Shown: positions 9,240-21,145 of the stretch, in pieces
How the letters are laid out: each line of letters starts with the position of its first letter
Position numbering within the stretch: position 1 is the first letter of the stretch
NCBI RefSeq assembly: GCF_038502225.1
Contig: NC_091303.1
Location: 29,609,204 to 29,673,203, forward strand
Source: Cherax quadricarinatus
Taxonomy: Eukaryota > Arthropoda > Malacostraca > Decapoda > Parastacidae
Length of the DNA: 64,000 nucleotides
Direction: 5' to 3'
Notes under the pieces: generated by a model
Told to the model about the DNA's origin: nothing
What the model saw: the letters and a program-made list of their open reading frames with translations, nothing else
Databases searched by the model: none
Translations under genes and position numbers: made by a program

Positions 9240-12200
9240 GTGGCGTGTGTGGCAGGGGTGAGTGTAGTGTGGCAGGGGTGAGTGTAGTGTTGCAGATTTG
9301 AGAGGTAATGAGGTGCGTGGAAGAGGTGAGGGTAATGTCGAGAGGTGAGGGTAGTGTGGCAGGGGTGAGGGGAGTATGGCTGGGGTGAGGGTAATGTGAG
9401 GGGTGAGGGTAGTGTGACAGGTGTGAGGGTAGTGAGGCAGGGGTAAGGATAGTGTGGCAGTGGTGAAGGAAGTGTGGCAATGGTGAGGGTAGTGTGGCAG
9501 GGGTGAGGGTAGTGTGGCAGGGGTGAGGGCAGTTAGACAGGAGTGAAGGTAGTAAGGCAGAGGTGAGGGTAGTGTGGCAGGGGTGGGGGTAGTGTGGCAG
9601 GGGTGAGGGTAGTATGGCAGTGGCGAGAGTTGTGTGGCAGGGTTGAGGGTAGTGTGGCAAAGGTGAGGGTAGTGTGGCAAGGGTGAGTGTAGTGTGGCAA
9701 GGGTGAGGGTAGTGTGGCAGGGGTGAGGGGAGTGTAGCAGATGTGACGGTAGTGTGGCAGGGGTGAGGGTAGTGTGACAGGGGAAAAGGAAGTGTGGCAA
9801 GGGTGAGGGTAGTGTGGCAGGGGTGAGGGTAGTGTGACAGGGGAAAGGGTAGTGTGGCAGGGGTGAGGGTAGTGTGGCAGGGGTGAGGGTAGTGTGACGG
9901 GTGTGAGGATAGTGAGGCAGGGATGAGGGTAGTGTTCCAGGGGTGAAGGTAGTGTGGCAGGGATCAGGGTAGTGTGCCGTGGGTTAGGTTAGTGTGGCAG
10001 AAGTGAGGGAGGTGTGGCAAGGGTGAAGGTAGTGCGGCAGGGGTGTGTGTAGTGGGGTTTGTTGAGGGTAGAGTGGCAGGGGTGAGGGTAGTGTGGCATG
10101 GGTGAAGGTAGTGTTGCAGAGGTGAGGGTAATGATGCAGGGGTGAGGGTAGTAAGGCAGCAGAGTAGGGAGTGAGACAGAGGTGAGGGTAGTGTGGCAGG
10201 GGTGAAGGTAGTGTGGCAGGGGGGGTGTGTGTAGTGGGGCTGCTTGAGGGTAGAGTGGCAGGGGTGAAGGTAGTGTGTAAAGGTTGAAGGTAGTGTTGTA
10301 GAGGTGAGGGTAGTGTGGTAGGGGTGAGGGTAGTGTGGCAGAGGGGAGGGTAGTGTGGCAGAGGGGAGGGTAGTGTGGCAAGGGTGAGGGTAGTGTGGCA
10401 GGGGTGAGGGTATTGTGGCAGTGGTGAGGGTAGTGTGGCAAGGGTGAGGGTAGTGTGGCAAGGGTAAGGGTAGTGTGGCAGGGGTCAGGGATGAGGGTAG
10501 TATGGTAGTGGTTATAGTGTGGCAGGGGTGAGGGTAGTGTGGCAAGGGTGAGGGTAGTGTGGCAAGGGTGAGGATAATGTGGCAAGGGTGAGGGTAGTGT
10601 GGCAAGGGTGAGGGTAGTGTGGCAAGGGTGAGGGCAGTGTGACAAGGGTGAGAGTAGTTAGACAGAAGTGAAGGTAGTGAGGCAGAGGTGAGGGTAGTGT
10701 GGAAGGGGTGAAGGTAGTGTGGAAGAGGTGAAGGTAGTGTGGCAGGGGTGAGGGTATGTGGCAGGCGTAAGGGTAGTGTGGCAAGGGTGAGGGTAGCGTG
10801 GCAGGAGTGACGATAGTGTGAGAGTTGTGAGGATAATGAGGCAGGGATGAGGGTAGTGTGGCAGGGGTGAAGGTAGTGTGGCATTGGTGATGGAAGTGTG
10901 GCAGGGGTAAATGTAGTGCTGCAGAGGTGAGGGTAGTGTGGCAGAGGTGAGGGTAGTGTGGCAGAGGTGAGGGTAGTGTGGCAGAGGTGAGGGTAGTGTG
11001 GCAGAGGTGAGGGTAGTGTGGCAGAGGTGAGGATAGTGTGGCAGAGGTGAGGGTAGTGTGGCAGAGGAGAGGGTAGTGTGGCAGAGGTGAGGGTAGTGTG
11101 GCAGAGGTGAGCATAGTTAGGCAGGAGTGAAGGTAGTGTGGCATTGGTGAGGGTACTGTGGCAGGGGTGAAGGTAGTGTAGCATGTGTGAGGGTAATGTG
11201 GCAAGGGTGAGGTTAGTGTGGCAGGGGTGAGGGTAGTGTTGCAGAGGTGAGGGTAGTGTGGCAGGAGTGAGGGTAGTGTGGCAAGGCTGAGTGTAGTGTG
11301 GCATGGGTGAGGGAAGTGTGGCAGGGATGAGGGTAGTGTGGCAGGGTGAAGGGGAGTGTGGCAAGGGGGAGGGTAGTGTCGCAAGGGTGAAGGTAGTGTG
11401 GCAGGAGTGAGGGTAGTGTGGCAGCGGTGAGGGTAGTGAGGCAGGGGTGAGGGTAGTGTGGGAAGAGAGAGGATAATGTGGCAAGAGTGAGGATAATGTG
11501 TCAAGAGTGAGGGTAGAGTGGCAGGGGTGAGGGTAGTGTCGCAGGTGTGAGGGTAGTGTGGAATGGGTGAAGGTAGTATGGCAAGGGTAAGGGTAGTGTG
11601 GCAGGGGTGAGGGTAGTGTGGCAGGGGTGAGTAAAGTTAGGCAGGATGAAGGTAGTGAGACAGAGCTGAGGGTAGTGTGGCAGAGGTGAGGGTAGTGTGA
11701 CGGGTGTGAGGATAGTGAGGCAGGGATTAGGGTAGTGTGGCAGACGTGAGGGTAATGTGGCAGGGGTGAGGATAGTTAGGCAGGAGTGAAGGTAATTAGA
11801 CAGAGGTGAGGGTATTAAGGCAGGGGTGAAGGTAGTGTGGCAGGGGTGTGTGTAGTGGGGCTGGTTGAGGGTAGAGTGGAAGGGGTGACGGTAGTATGGC
11901 ATGGGTGATGGTAGTGCGTCAATGGTGAGGGAAGTGTTGCAGAGATGAGGGTATTGTGGCAAGCGTGAGGGTAGTGTGGCAAGGGTGAGGGTAGCGTGGC
12001 AGAGGTGAAGGTAGTGCTGGAGAGGTGAGGGTACTGTGGCAGGGGTGAGGGTAGTGTGGCAAGGGTGAGTGTAGTGTGGCAGGGGTGAGGGTAATGTGGA
12101 AGGAGCGAGGGGAGTGTGGAAGGGACGAGGGTAGTTGGACAGCAGTGAAGGTAGTGAGGCAGAGGTGAGGGTAGAGTGGCAGGGGTGAAGGAAGTGCTGC

Positions 12201-13860
12201 AGGGGGTGAGGATAGTATGGCAGGGGTGACGGTAGCGTGGCAGATGTGAGGGTAGTGTGGAAGGGGTGACGGTAGTGTGAGTGGGGAAAGGTAGTGTGGC
12301 AGGGGTGAGGGTAGTGTGGCAGGGGTGAGAGTAATGTGGCAGGGGTGAGGGTAGTGTGGCAGGGGTGAGGGTAGTGTGGCAGTGGTGATAGTGTGGCAGG
12401 GGTGAGGATAGTGTGGCAAGGGAGAGGGTAGTGTGGCAAGGGTGAGGGTAGCGTGGCAGGGGTGAAGGTAGTTAGACAGGAGTGAATGTAGTGAGGCAGA
12501 GGTGAGGGTAGTGTGGAAGGGGTGAAGGTAGTGTTGCTGGGGTGTGGGAAGTGTGGCAGGCGTGAGAATAGTGTGGTAGATGTGAGGATAGTGTGGCAGG
12601 GATGAGGGTAGTGTGACAGGGGAATGGGTAGTATGGTAGGGGTGAGGTTAGTGTGGCAGGGGTCAGGGTAGGGTGAGAGGAGTGGGATAGTGAGGCAGAG
12701 ATGAGGGTAGTGTGGCAGGGGTGAAGGTAGTGAGGCATGGATGAGGGTAGTGTGGCAGGGGTTATGGTAGTGTGGTAAAGGTGAGGGAAGTGTTGCAGAG
12801 GTTAGGGTAGTTAGGCAGAAGTGAAGGTAGTGAGGCATGGGTGAGTGTAGTGTGGCTGGGTGAGTGTAGTGTGGCTGGGTGAGTGTAGTGTGGCTGGGTG
12901 AGGGTAGTGTGACAAGAGTAGGGTAGTGTGGCTGGGTGAGGGTAGTGTGACAAGAGTAGGGTAGTGTGGCAAGAGTGAGGGTAGTGTGACAAGAGTAGGG
13001 TAGTGTGGCAAGAGTGAGGATAGTGTGGCATGAGTGAGGATAGTGTGGCAATAGTGAGGATAGTGTGGCAAGAGTGAGGATAGTGTAGCAAGAGTGAGGG
13101 TAGTGTGACAAGAGTGAGAATAGTGTGGGAAGAGTGATGGTAGTGCGGCAAAAGTGAGGTTAGTGTAGCAAGTGTGAGGATAGTGTGGCAAGAGTGAGGG
13201 TAGTGTGGCAAGAGTAAGCATAGTGTGGCAAGAGTGAGGAGAGATTGGCAAGAGTGAAGATAGTATGGCAATAGTGAGGATAGTGTGGCAAGAGTGAGGA
13301 TAGTGTGGCAAGAGTGAGGGTAGTGTGACAAGAGTGAGAATAGTGTGGCAATAGTGAGGTTAGTGTGGCAAGAATGAGGATAGTGTGGAAAGAGTGAAGA
13401 TAGTGTGGCAATAGTGAGGATAGTGTGGTAAGAGTAAGGATAGTGTGGCAAGAGTGAGGGTAGTGTAACAAGAGTGAAAATAGTGTGGCAATAGTGAGGT
13501 TAGTGTGGTAAGAGCGAGGATAGTGTGGCAAGAGTGAGGGTAGTGTGGCAAGAGTGAGGATAGTGTGGCAAGAGTGAGGACAGTGTGGCAAGAGTGAGGA
13601 TAGTGTGGCAAGAGTGATGGTAGTGTGGCAATAGTGAGGTTAGTGTGGCAAGAGCGAGGATAGTGTGGCAAGAGTGAGGGTAGTGTTGCAAGAGTGAGGA
13701 TAGTGTGGCAAGAGTGAGGATAGTTTGACAAGAGTGAGGATTGTGTGGCAAGAGTGAGGGTAGTGTGGCAAGAGTGAGGATAGTGTGGAAAGAGTGAGGA
13801 TAGTGTAGCAAGAGTGAGGGTAGTGTGACAAGAGTGAGAATAGTGTGGCAAGAGTGAGGG

Positions 13861-14850
13861 TAGTGTGGCAAAAGTGAGGGTAGTGTGGCAAGAGTGAGGA
13901 TAGTGAGGCAAGAGTGAGGAAAGTGTGGGAAGAGTGAGGGTAGTGTGGCAAGAGTGAGGATAGTGTGGCAAGGTTGAGGATAGTGTAGCAAGAGTGAGAA
14001 TAGTGTGGCAAGAGAGAGGACAGTGTGGCAAGACTGAGGGTAGTGTGGCAAGAGAGAGGGTAATGTGGTAAGAGTGAGGATAGTGTGGCAAGGGCGAGTA
14101 TAGTTTGGCAAGAGTGAGGATTGTGTGGCAAGAGTGAGGGTAGTGTGGCAAGGGTGAGGAAAGTGTGGCAAGAGTGAGGATACTGTGACAAAATTGAGGA
14201 CGTTGTGGCAAGGGTGAGGATAGTGTGTCAAGAGTGAGGGTAGTGTGGCAAGAGTGAGTATAGTGTGGCAAGAGTGAGGATAGTGTGGCAAGAGTGAGGG
14301 TAGTGCGTCAAGAGTGAGGGTAGTGTGGCAAGAGTGAGGATAGTGTGGCAAGAGTGAGGACAGTGTGGCAAGAGTGAGGGAAGTGTGGCAAAAGTGAGGG
14401 TAGTGTGGCAAGAGTGAGGATGGTGTGGCAAGAGTAAGGATAGTGTGGCAAAAGTGAGGGTAGTGTGGCAAGAGTGAGGATAGTGAGGCAAGAGTGAGGA
14501 AAGTGTTGGAAGAGTGAGGGTAGTGTGGCAAGAGTGAGGATAGTGTGGCAAGGTTGAGGATAGTGTAGCAAGAGTGAGAATGGTGTGGCAAGAGAGAGGA
14601 CAGTGTGGCAAGAGTGAGTATAGTGTGGCAAGAGTGAGGGTAATGTGGTAAGAGTGAGGATAGTGTGGCAAGGGCGAGTATAGTTTGGCAAGAGTGAGGA
14701 TTGTGTGGCAAGAGTGAGGGTAGTGTGGCAAGGGTGAGGAAAGTGTGGCAAGAGTGAGGATACTGTGACAAAATTGAGGACGTTGTGGCAAGGGTGAGGA
14801 TAGTGTGTCAAGAGTGAGGGTAGTGTGGCAAGAGTGAGGATAGTGTGGCA
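13861..14850. repeat. Tandem duplication of a 29-unit block inside the satellite
   Basis: The segment 13,861-14,270 recurs at 14,441-14,850 with an exact 580-bp offset (29 x 20). Rare variants are shared, including TACTGTGACAAAATTGAGGA and the CGTTGTGG unit after it. Only a few single-base differences are visible. Confidence 0.85.
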
Positions 14851-17800
14851 AGAGTGAGGATAGTGTGGCAAGAGTGAGGATAGTGTGTCAAGAGTGAGGG
14901 TAGTGTGGCAAGAGTGAGGATAGTGTGGCAAGAGTGAGGACAGTGTGGCAAGAGTGAGGGAAGTGTGGCAAAAGTGAGGGTAGTGTGGCAAGAGTGAGGA
15001 TGGTGTGGCAAGAGTGAGCGTAGTGTGGCAAGAGTAAGGGTAGTGTGGCAAAAGTGAGGGTAGTGTGGCAAGAGTGAGGATGGTGTGGCAAGAGTAAGGA
15101 TAGTGTGGCAAGAGTGAGGGTAGTGAGGCAAGAGTGAGGGTAGTGTGGCAAGAGTGAGGGTAGTGTGGCAAAAGTGAGGATAGTGTGACAAGAGTGAGGA
15201 TAGTGTGGGAAGAGTGAGGAAAGTGTGGCAAGAGTGAGGATAGTGTGGCATAAGTTAGGATAGTGTGGAAAGAGTGAGAGTAGTGTGGGAAGAGTGATGG
15301 TAGTGCGGCAAAAGTGAGGTTAGTGTAGCAAGTGTGAGGATAGTGTGGCAAGAGTGAGGGTAGTGTGGCAAGAGTAAGCATAGTGTGGCAAGAGTGAGGA
15401 GAGATTGGCAAGAGTGAGGATAGTGTGGCAAGAGTGAGCAAAGTGTGGAAAGAGTGATGTTAGTGCGGCAATAGTGAGGTTAGTGTTTCAAGTGTGAGTA
15501 TAGTGTGGCAAGAGTGAGGGTAGTGTGGAAAGAATGAGGATAGTGTGGAAAGAGTGAAGATAGTGTGGCAAGTAGAGAGGATAGTGTGGCAAGAGTGAGG
15601 GGAATGTGGCAAATGTGAGGGTAGTGAGGCAAGAGTGAGGGAAGTGTGGCAAGAGTGAGGATAGTGTGGAAAGTGTGAGGATAGTGTGGCAAGAGTGAGG
15701 GTAGTGTGGCAAGAGTGAGGGTAGTGTTGCAAGAGTGAGGATAGTGTGGCATAAGTGAGCGTAGTGTGTTAAGAGTGAGGGTAGTGTGGGAAGAGTGAGG
15801 GTAGTGTGGCAAGAGTGAGGGGGAGTGTGGCAAGAGTGAGGTTAGTGTGGTAAGTGTGAGGATAGTGTGGCAAGAGTGAGGGTAGTGTGGCAAGAGTGAG
15901 GATAGTGTTGCATAAGTTAGGGTAGTGTGGGAAGAGTGAGGGTAGTGTGGCAAGAGTGAGGATAGTGAAGCAAGAGTGAGAATAATGTGGTAAGTGTGAG
16001 GATAGTGTGGCAAGAGTGAGGGTAGTGTTGCATAAGTGAGGGTAGTGTGGGAAGAGTGAGGGTAGTGTGGGAAGAGTGAGGGTAGTGCGGCAAAAGTGAG
16101 GGTAGTGTGGCAAGTGTGAGGATAGTGTGGCAAGAGTGAGGGTAGTGTGGCAAGAGTGAGGATAGTGTGGCAAGAGTGAGGATAGTGTGGCAAGAGTGAG
16201 GATAGTGTGGCAAGAGTGAGGATAGTGTGGCAAGAGTGAGGATAGTGTGGCAAGAGTGAGGGTAGTGTGGCAAGAGTGAGGATAGTGTGGCAAGAGTGAG
16301 GATAGTGTGGCAAGAGTGAGGATAGTGTGGCAAGAGTGAGGATAGTGTGGCAAGAGTGAGGGTAGTGTGGCAAGAGTGAGGATAGTGTGGCAAGAGTGAG
16401 GATAGTGTGTCAAGAGTGAGGGTAGTGTGGCAAGAGTAAGGGTAGTGTGGCAAGAGTGAGGATAGTGTGGCAAGAGTGAGGATAGTGTGTCAAGAGTGAG
16501 GGTAGTGTGGCAAGAGTGAGGGTAGTGTGGCAAGAGTGAGGGTAGTGTGGGAAGAGTGAGGGTAGTGTGGGAAGAGTGATGATAGTGTGGCAAGAGTGAG
16601 GATAGAGCGACAAAAGTGAGGGAGTGTGGCAATAGCGAGGTTAGTGTGGCAAGAGAGAGGATAGTGTGGCAAGACTGAGGGTAGTGTGGCAAGATGGAGG
16701 ATAGTGGGGCAAGAGTGAGGACAGTGTGGCAAGAGTGAGGGTAGTGTGTCAAGAGTGAGGGTAGTGTGGAAAGAGTGAGGATAGTGTGGCAAGAGTGAGG
16801 ATAGTGTGGCAAGAGTGAGGATAGTGTGGCAAGAGTGAGGGTAGTGTGGCAAGAGTGAGGATAGTGTGGCAAGAGTGAGGGTAGTGTGGCAAGAGTGAGG
16901 ATAGTGTGGCAAGAGTGAGGATAGTGTGGCAAGAGTGAGGGTAGTGTGGCAAGAGTGAGGATAGTGTGGCAAGAGTGAGGATAGTGTAGCAAGAGTGAGG
17001 ATAGTGTGGCAAGTGTGAGGATAGTGTGGCAAGTGTGAGGATAGTGTGGCAAGAGTGAGGGAAGTGTGGCAATAGTGAGGATAGTGTGGCAAGAGTGAGG
17101 ATAGTGTGGCAAGAGTGAGGATAATGTGGCAAGAGTGAGGGTAGTGTGGCAAGAGTGAGGATAGTGTGGCATAAGTGAGGGTAGTGTGGGAAGAGTGAGG
17201 GTAGCGTGGGAAGAGTGAGGGTAGTGGGAAGAGTGATGGTAGTGTGGCAAGAGTGAGGATAGTGTGGCAAGAATGAGGAAAGTTTGGCAAGAGTGAGGTT
17301 AGTGTGGCAAGAGTGAGGATAGTGTGGCAAGAGTGACGGTTGTGTGGCAAGAGTGACGGTTGTGTGGCAAGAGTGAGGATAGTGTGGCAAGAGTGACGGT
17401 TGTGTGGCAAGAGTGAGGATAGTGTGTCAAGAGTGAGGACAGTGTGGCAAGAGTGAGGATAGTGTGGCAATAGTGAGGATAGTGTGGCAAGAGTGATGAT
17501 AGTGTGGCAAGAGTGAGGATAGTGTGGCAAGAGTGAGGGTAGTGTGGCAAGAGTGAGGATAGTGTGTCAAGAGTGAGGCAAGTGTGTCAAGAGTGAGGAT
17601 AGTGTGTCAAGAGTGAGGACAGTGTGGCAAGAGAGAGGATAGTGTGGCAAGAGTGAGGAATAGTTTGGACAAGAGTGACGGTTGTGTGGCAAGAGTGAGG
17701 AGAGTGTGGTAAGAGTGAGGGTAGTGTGTCAAGAGTGAGGGTAGTGTGGCAAGAGTGAGGATAGTGTGGCAAGAGTGAGGGTAGTGTGGCGAGAGTGATG

Positions 17801-18660
17801 ATAGTGTGGCAAGTGTGAGGAAAGTTTGGCAAGAGTGAGGATAGTGTTGAAAGAGTGAAGATAGTGTGGCAATAGTGAGGATAGTGTGGCAACAGCGAGG
17901 ATAGTGTGGCAAGAGTGAGAATAGTGTGGCAATAGTGAGATTAGTGTGGCAAGAGTGAGGATAGTGTGGCAATAGTGAGATTAGTGTGGCAAGAGTGAGG
18001 ATAGTGTTGAAAGAGTGAAGATAGTGTGGCAATTGTGAGGTTAGTGTGGCAACAGCGAGGATAGTGTGGCAAGAGTGAGGGTAGTGGCAAGAGTGATGGT
18101 AGTGTGGCAAGAGTGAGGATAGTGTGGCAAGAGTGAGGATTGTGTGGCAAGAGTGAGGGTAGTGTGGCAAGAGAGAGGATAGTGTGGCAAGAGTGAGGAT
18201 AGTTTGACAAGAGTGAGGATATTGTGGCAAGAGTGAGAATAGTGTGTCAAGAGTGAGGTTAGTGTGGCAAGAGTGAGGATAGTGTGGCAAGAGTGAGGAC
18301 AGTGTGGCAAGAGTGAGGATAGTGTGTCAAGAGTGAGGACAGTGTGGCAAGAGTGAGGATTGTGTGGCAAGAGTGAGGATTGTGTGGCAAGAGTGAGGAT
18401 TGTGTGGCAAGAATGAGGGTAGTGTGGCAAGTGAGGATAGTGTGGCAAGAGTGAGGATAGTGTGTCAAGAGTGAGGGTAGTGTGGCAAGAGTGAGGATAG
18501 TGTGGCAAGTGTGAGGATAGTGTGGCAAGTGTGAGGATAGTGTGGCAAGAGTAAGGGTAGCGAGGCAAGAGTGAGGAAAGTCTGGCAAGGGTGAGGATAG
18601 TGTGGCAAGAGTGAGGGGAGTGTGGCAAGAGTGAGGGTGTTGTGGCAAGAGTGAGGTTAG

Positions 18661-21145
18661 TGTGGCAATGGTGTGGATAGTGTAGCAAGTGTGAGGATAG
18701 TGTGGCAAGTGTGAGGATAGTGTGGCAAGAGTGAGGGTAGTTTGGGAAGAGTGAGGATAGTGTGGCAAGGGTGAGGATAGTGTGGCAAGAATGAGAATAG
18801 TGTGGCAAGAGTGAGGATAGTGTGCCAAGAGTGAGGGTAGTGTGGAAAGAGTGAGGATAGTGTGGCATAAGTGAGGGTAGTGTGGGAAGAGTGAGGGTAG
18901 CGTGGGAAGAGTGAGGGGAGTGTGGGAAGATTGAGGGGATTGTGGCAAGAGAGAGGGTAGTGTGGCAGGAGTGAGGGTAGTGTGGCAAGAGTGAGAATAG
19001 TGTGGCAAGAGTGAGGATAGTGTGGCAAATGTGTGGATAGTGTGGCAAGTGAGAGGATAGTGCGGCAAGAGTGAGGGTAGTGTGGCAAGAGTGATGATAG
19101 TGTGGCAAGGGTGAGGATAGTGAGGCAAGAGTGAGAATAGTGTGGCAAGAGTGAGAATAGTGTGGCAAGAGTGAGGGTAGTGTGGCAAGAGTGAGGATAG
19201 TGTGGCGTAAGTGAGGGTAGTGTAGGGAGAGTGAGGGTAGTGTGGGAAGAGTGAGTGTAGTGCGGCAAGAGTGAGGGTAGTTTGTCAAGAGATAGGATTG
19301 TGTGGCAAGAGTAAGGGTAGTGTGGCAGGAGTGAGGATAGTGTGGCAAGAGTGAGGATAGTGTGGAAAGTGTGAGGATATTGTGGCAAGTATGAGGATAG
19401 TGTGTCAAGAGTGAAGGTAGTGTGGAAAGAGTAAGGATAGTGTGGCAAGAGTGAGGATAGTGTGGTAAGAGTGAGGTTAGTTTGGCAAGAGTGAGGATAG
19501 TGTGGTAAGAGTGAGGGTAGTGTGGCAAGAGTGAGGATAGTGTGGTAAGAGTGAGGAAAATGTGGCAAGAGTGAGGCTAGTGTGACAAGAGTGAGAATAG
19601 TGTGGCAATAGTGAGGTTAGTGTGGCAAGAGTGAGGATAGTGTGGCAAGAGTGAGGATAGTGTGGCAATAGTGAGGATAGTGTGGCAAGAGTGAGGATAG
19701 TGTGGCAAGAGTGAGGATAGTGTGGCAAGAGTGAGGGTAGTGTGACAAGAGTGAGAATAGTGTGGCAATAGTGAGGTTAGTGTGCCAAGAGTGAGGATAG
19801 TGTGGGAAGAGTGAGGGTAGTGTGGCAAGAGTGAGGATAGTGTTGCAAGAATGAGGACAGTGTGGCAAGAGTGAGGGTAGTGTGGCAAGAGTGAGGGTAG
19901 TGTGGCAAGAGTGAGGATAGTGTGGCAAGAGTTAGGATTGTGTGGCAAGAGTGAGGGTAGTGTGGCAAAAGTGAGGGTAGTGTAGCAAGAGTGAGGATAG
20001 TGTGGCAAGAGTGAGGGTAGTGTGGCAAGAGTAAGGATAGTGTCGCAAGAGTGAGGATAGTGTGGCAAGAGTGAGGATTGTGTGGCAGGAGTGAGTATTG
20101 TGTGGCAAGAATGAGGGATGTGTGGCAAGAGTAAGGATAGTGTGGCAAGAGTGAGGATAGTGTTACAAGAGTGAAGATATTGTGGTAAGGGTGAGGATAG
20201 TGTGTCAAGAGTGAGGGTAGTGTTGCAAGAGTGAAGATAGCGTGGCAAGAGTGAAGATAGTGTGGCAAGTGTGAGAATAGTGTGGCAAGTGTGAGGATAG
20301 TGTGGCAAGAGTGAGGGTAGTGTGGTAAGAGTGAAGATAGTGTGTCAAGAGTGAAGGTAGTGTGGCAAGGGTGAGGGTAGTGTGGCAAGAGTGAGGATAG
20401 TGTCGCAAGTGTGAGGATAGTGTGGCAAGTGTGAGGGTAGTGTGGCAAGAGTGAGGGTAGTGTGGCAAGAGTGAGGATAGTGTGGGAAGGGTGAGCATAG
20501 TGTGGCAAGAGTGAGAGGAGTGCGGCAAGAGTGAGGGTATTGTGGCAAGAGTGAGGGAAGTGTGGGAATAGTGAGGATAGTGTGGCAGGTGAGAGGATAG
20601 TGTGGCAAGTGTGAGGATAGTGTGGCAAGTGTGAGGATAGTGTGGCAAGACTGAGGGAAGTGTAGCAAGAGTGAGGATAGTGTGGCAAGGGAGAGGATAG
20701 CGTGGCAACAGTAAGGGGAGTGTGCCAAGAGCGAGGGTATTGTGGCAAGAGTGAGGGTAGTGTGGCAAGAGTGAGGATAGTGTGGCAAGTGTGACGATAC
20801 TGTGGCAAGAGTGAGGATAGTATGGCAAGAGTGAGGGTAGTGTAGCAAGAGTGAGGATAGTGTGGCAAGGGAGAGGATAGTGTGGCAACAGTGAGGGGAG
20901 TGTGCCAAGAGTGAGGGTATTGTGGCAAGAGTGACGGTAGTGTGGCAATAGTGTGGATAGTGTAGCAAGTGTGAGGACAGTGTGGCAAATGTGAGGTTAG
21001 TGTGGCAAGAGTGAGGGTAGTGTGGGAAGAGTGAGGATAGTGTGGCAAGGGTGAGGATAGTGTGGCAAGAATGAGAATAGTGTCGCAAGAGAGAGGATAG
21101 TGAGCCAAGAGTAAGGGTAGTGTGGCAAGAGTGAGGATAGTGTGT
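18661..21145. repeat. Satellite duplication block A (source or copy)
   Basis: Matches 31,653-34,057 with an offset starting at 12,992 and drifting to 12,912. The drift comes from losses or gains of 20-bp units. Shared rare variants include GGCAATGGTGTGGATAG at the start and GTCAAGAGTGAAGGTAG, GGCAGGTGAGAGGATAG and GAGCCAAGAGTAAGGG later. Similarity stops at about 21,145, which is where block B begins. Confidence 0.82.

Noticed and set aside
16100..16500. Very regular 20-bp spacing considered as a CRISPR array.
   Set aside because: There are no spacers: units are contiguous and near-identical, and the surroundings are clearly eukaryotic.
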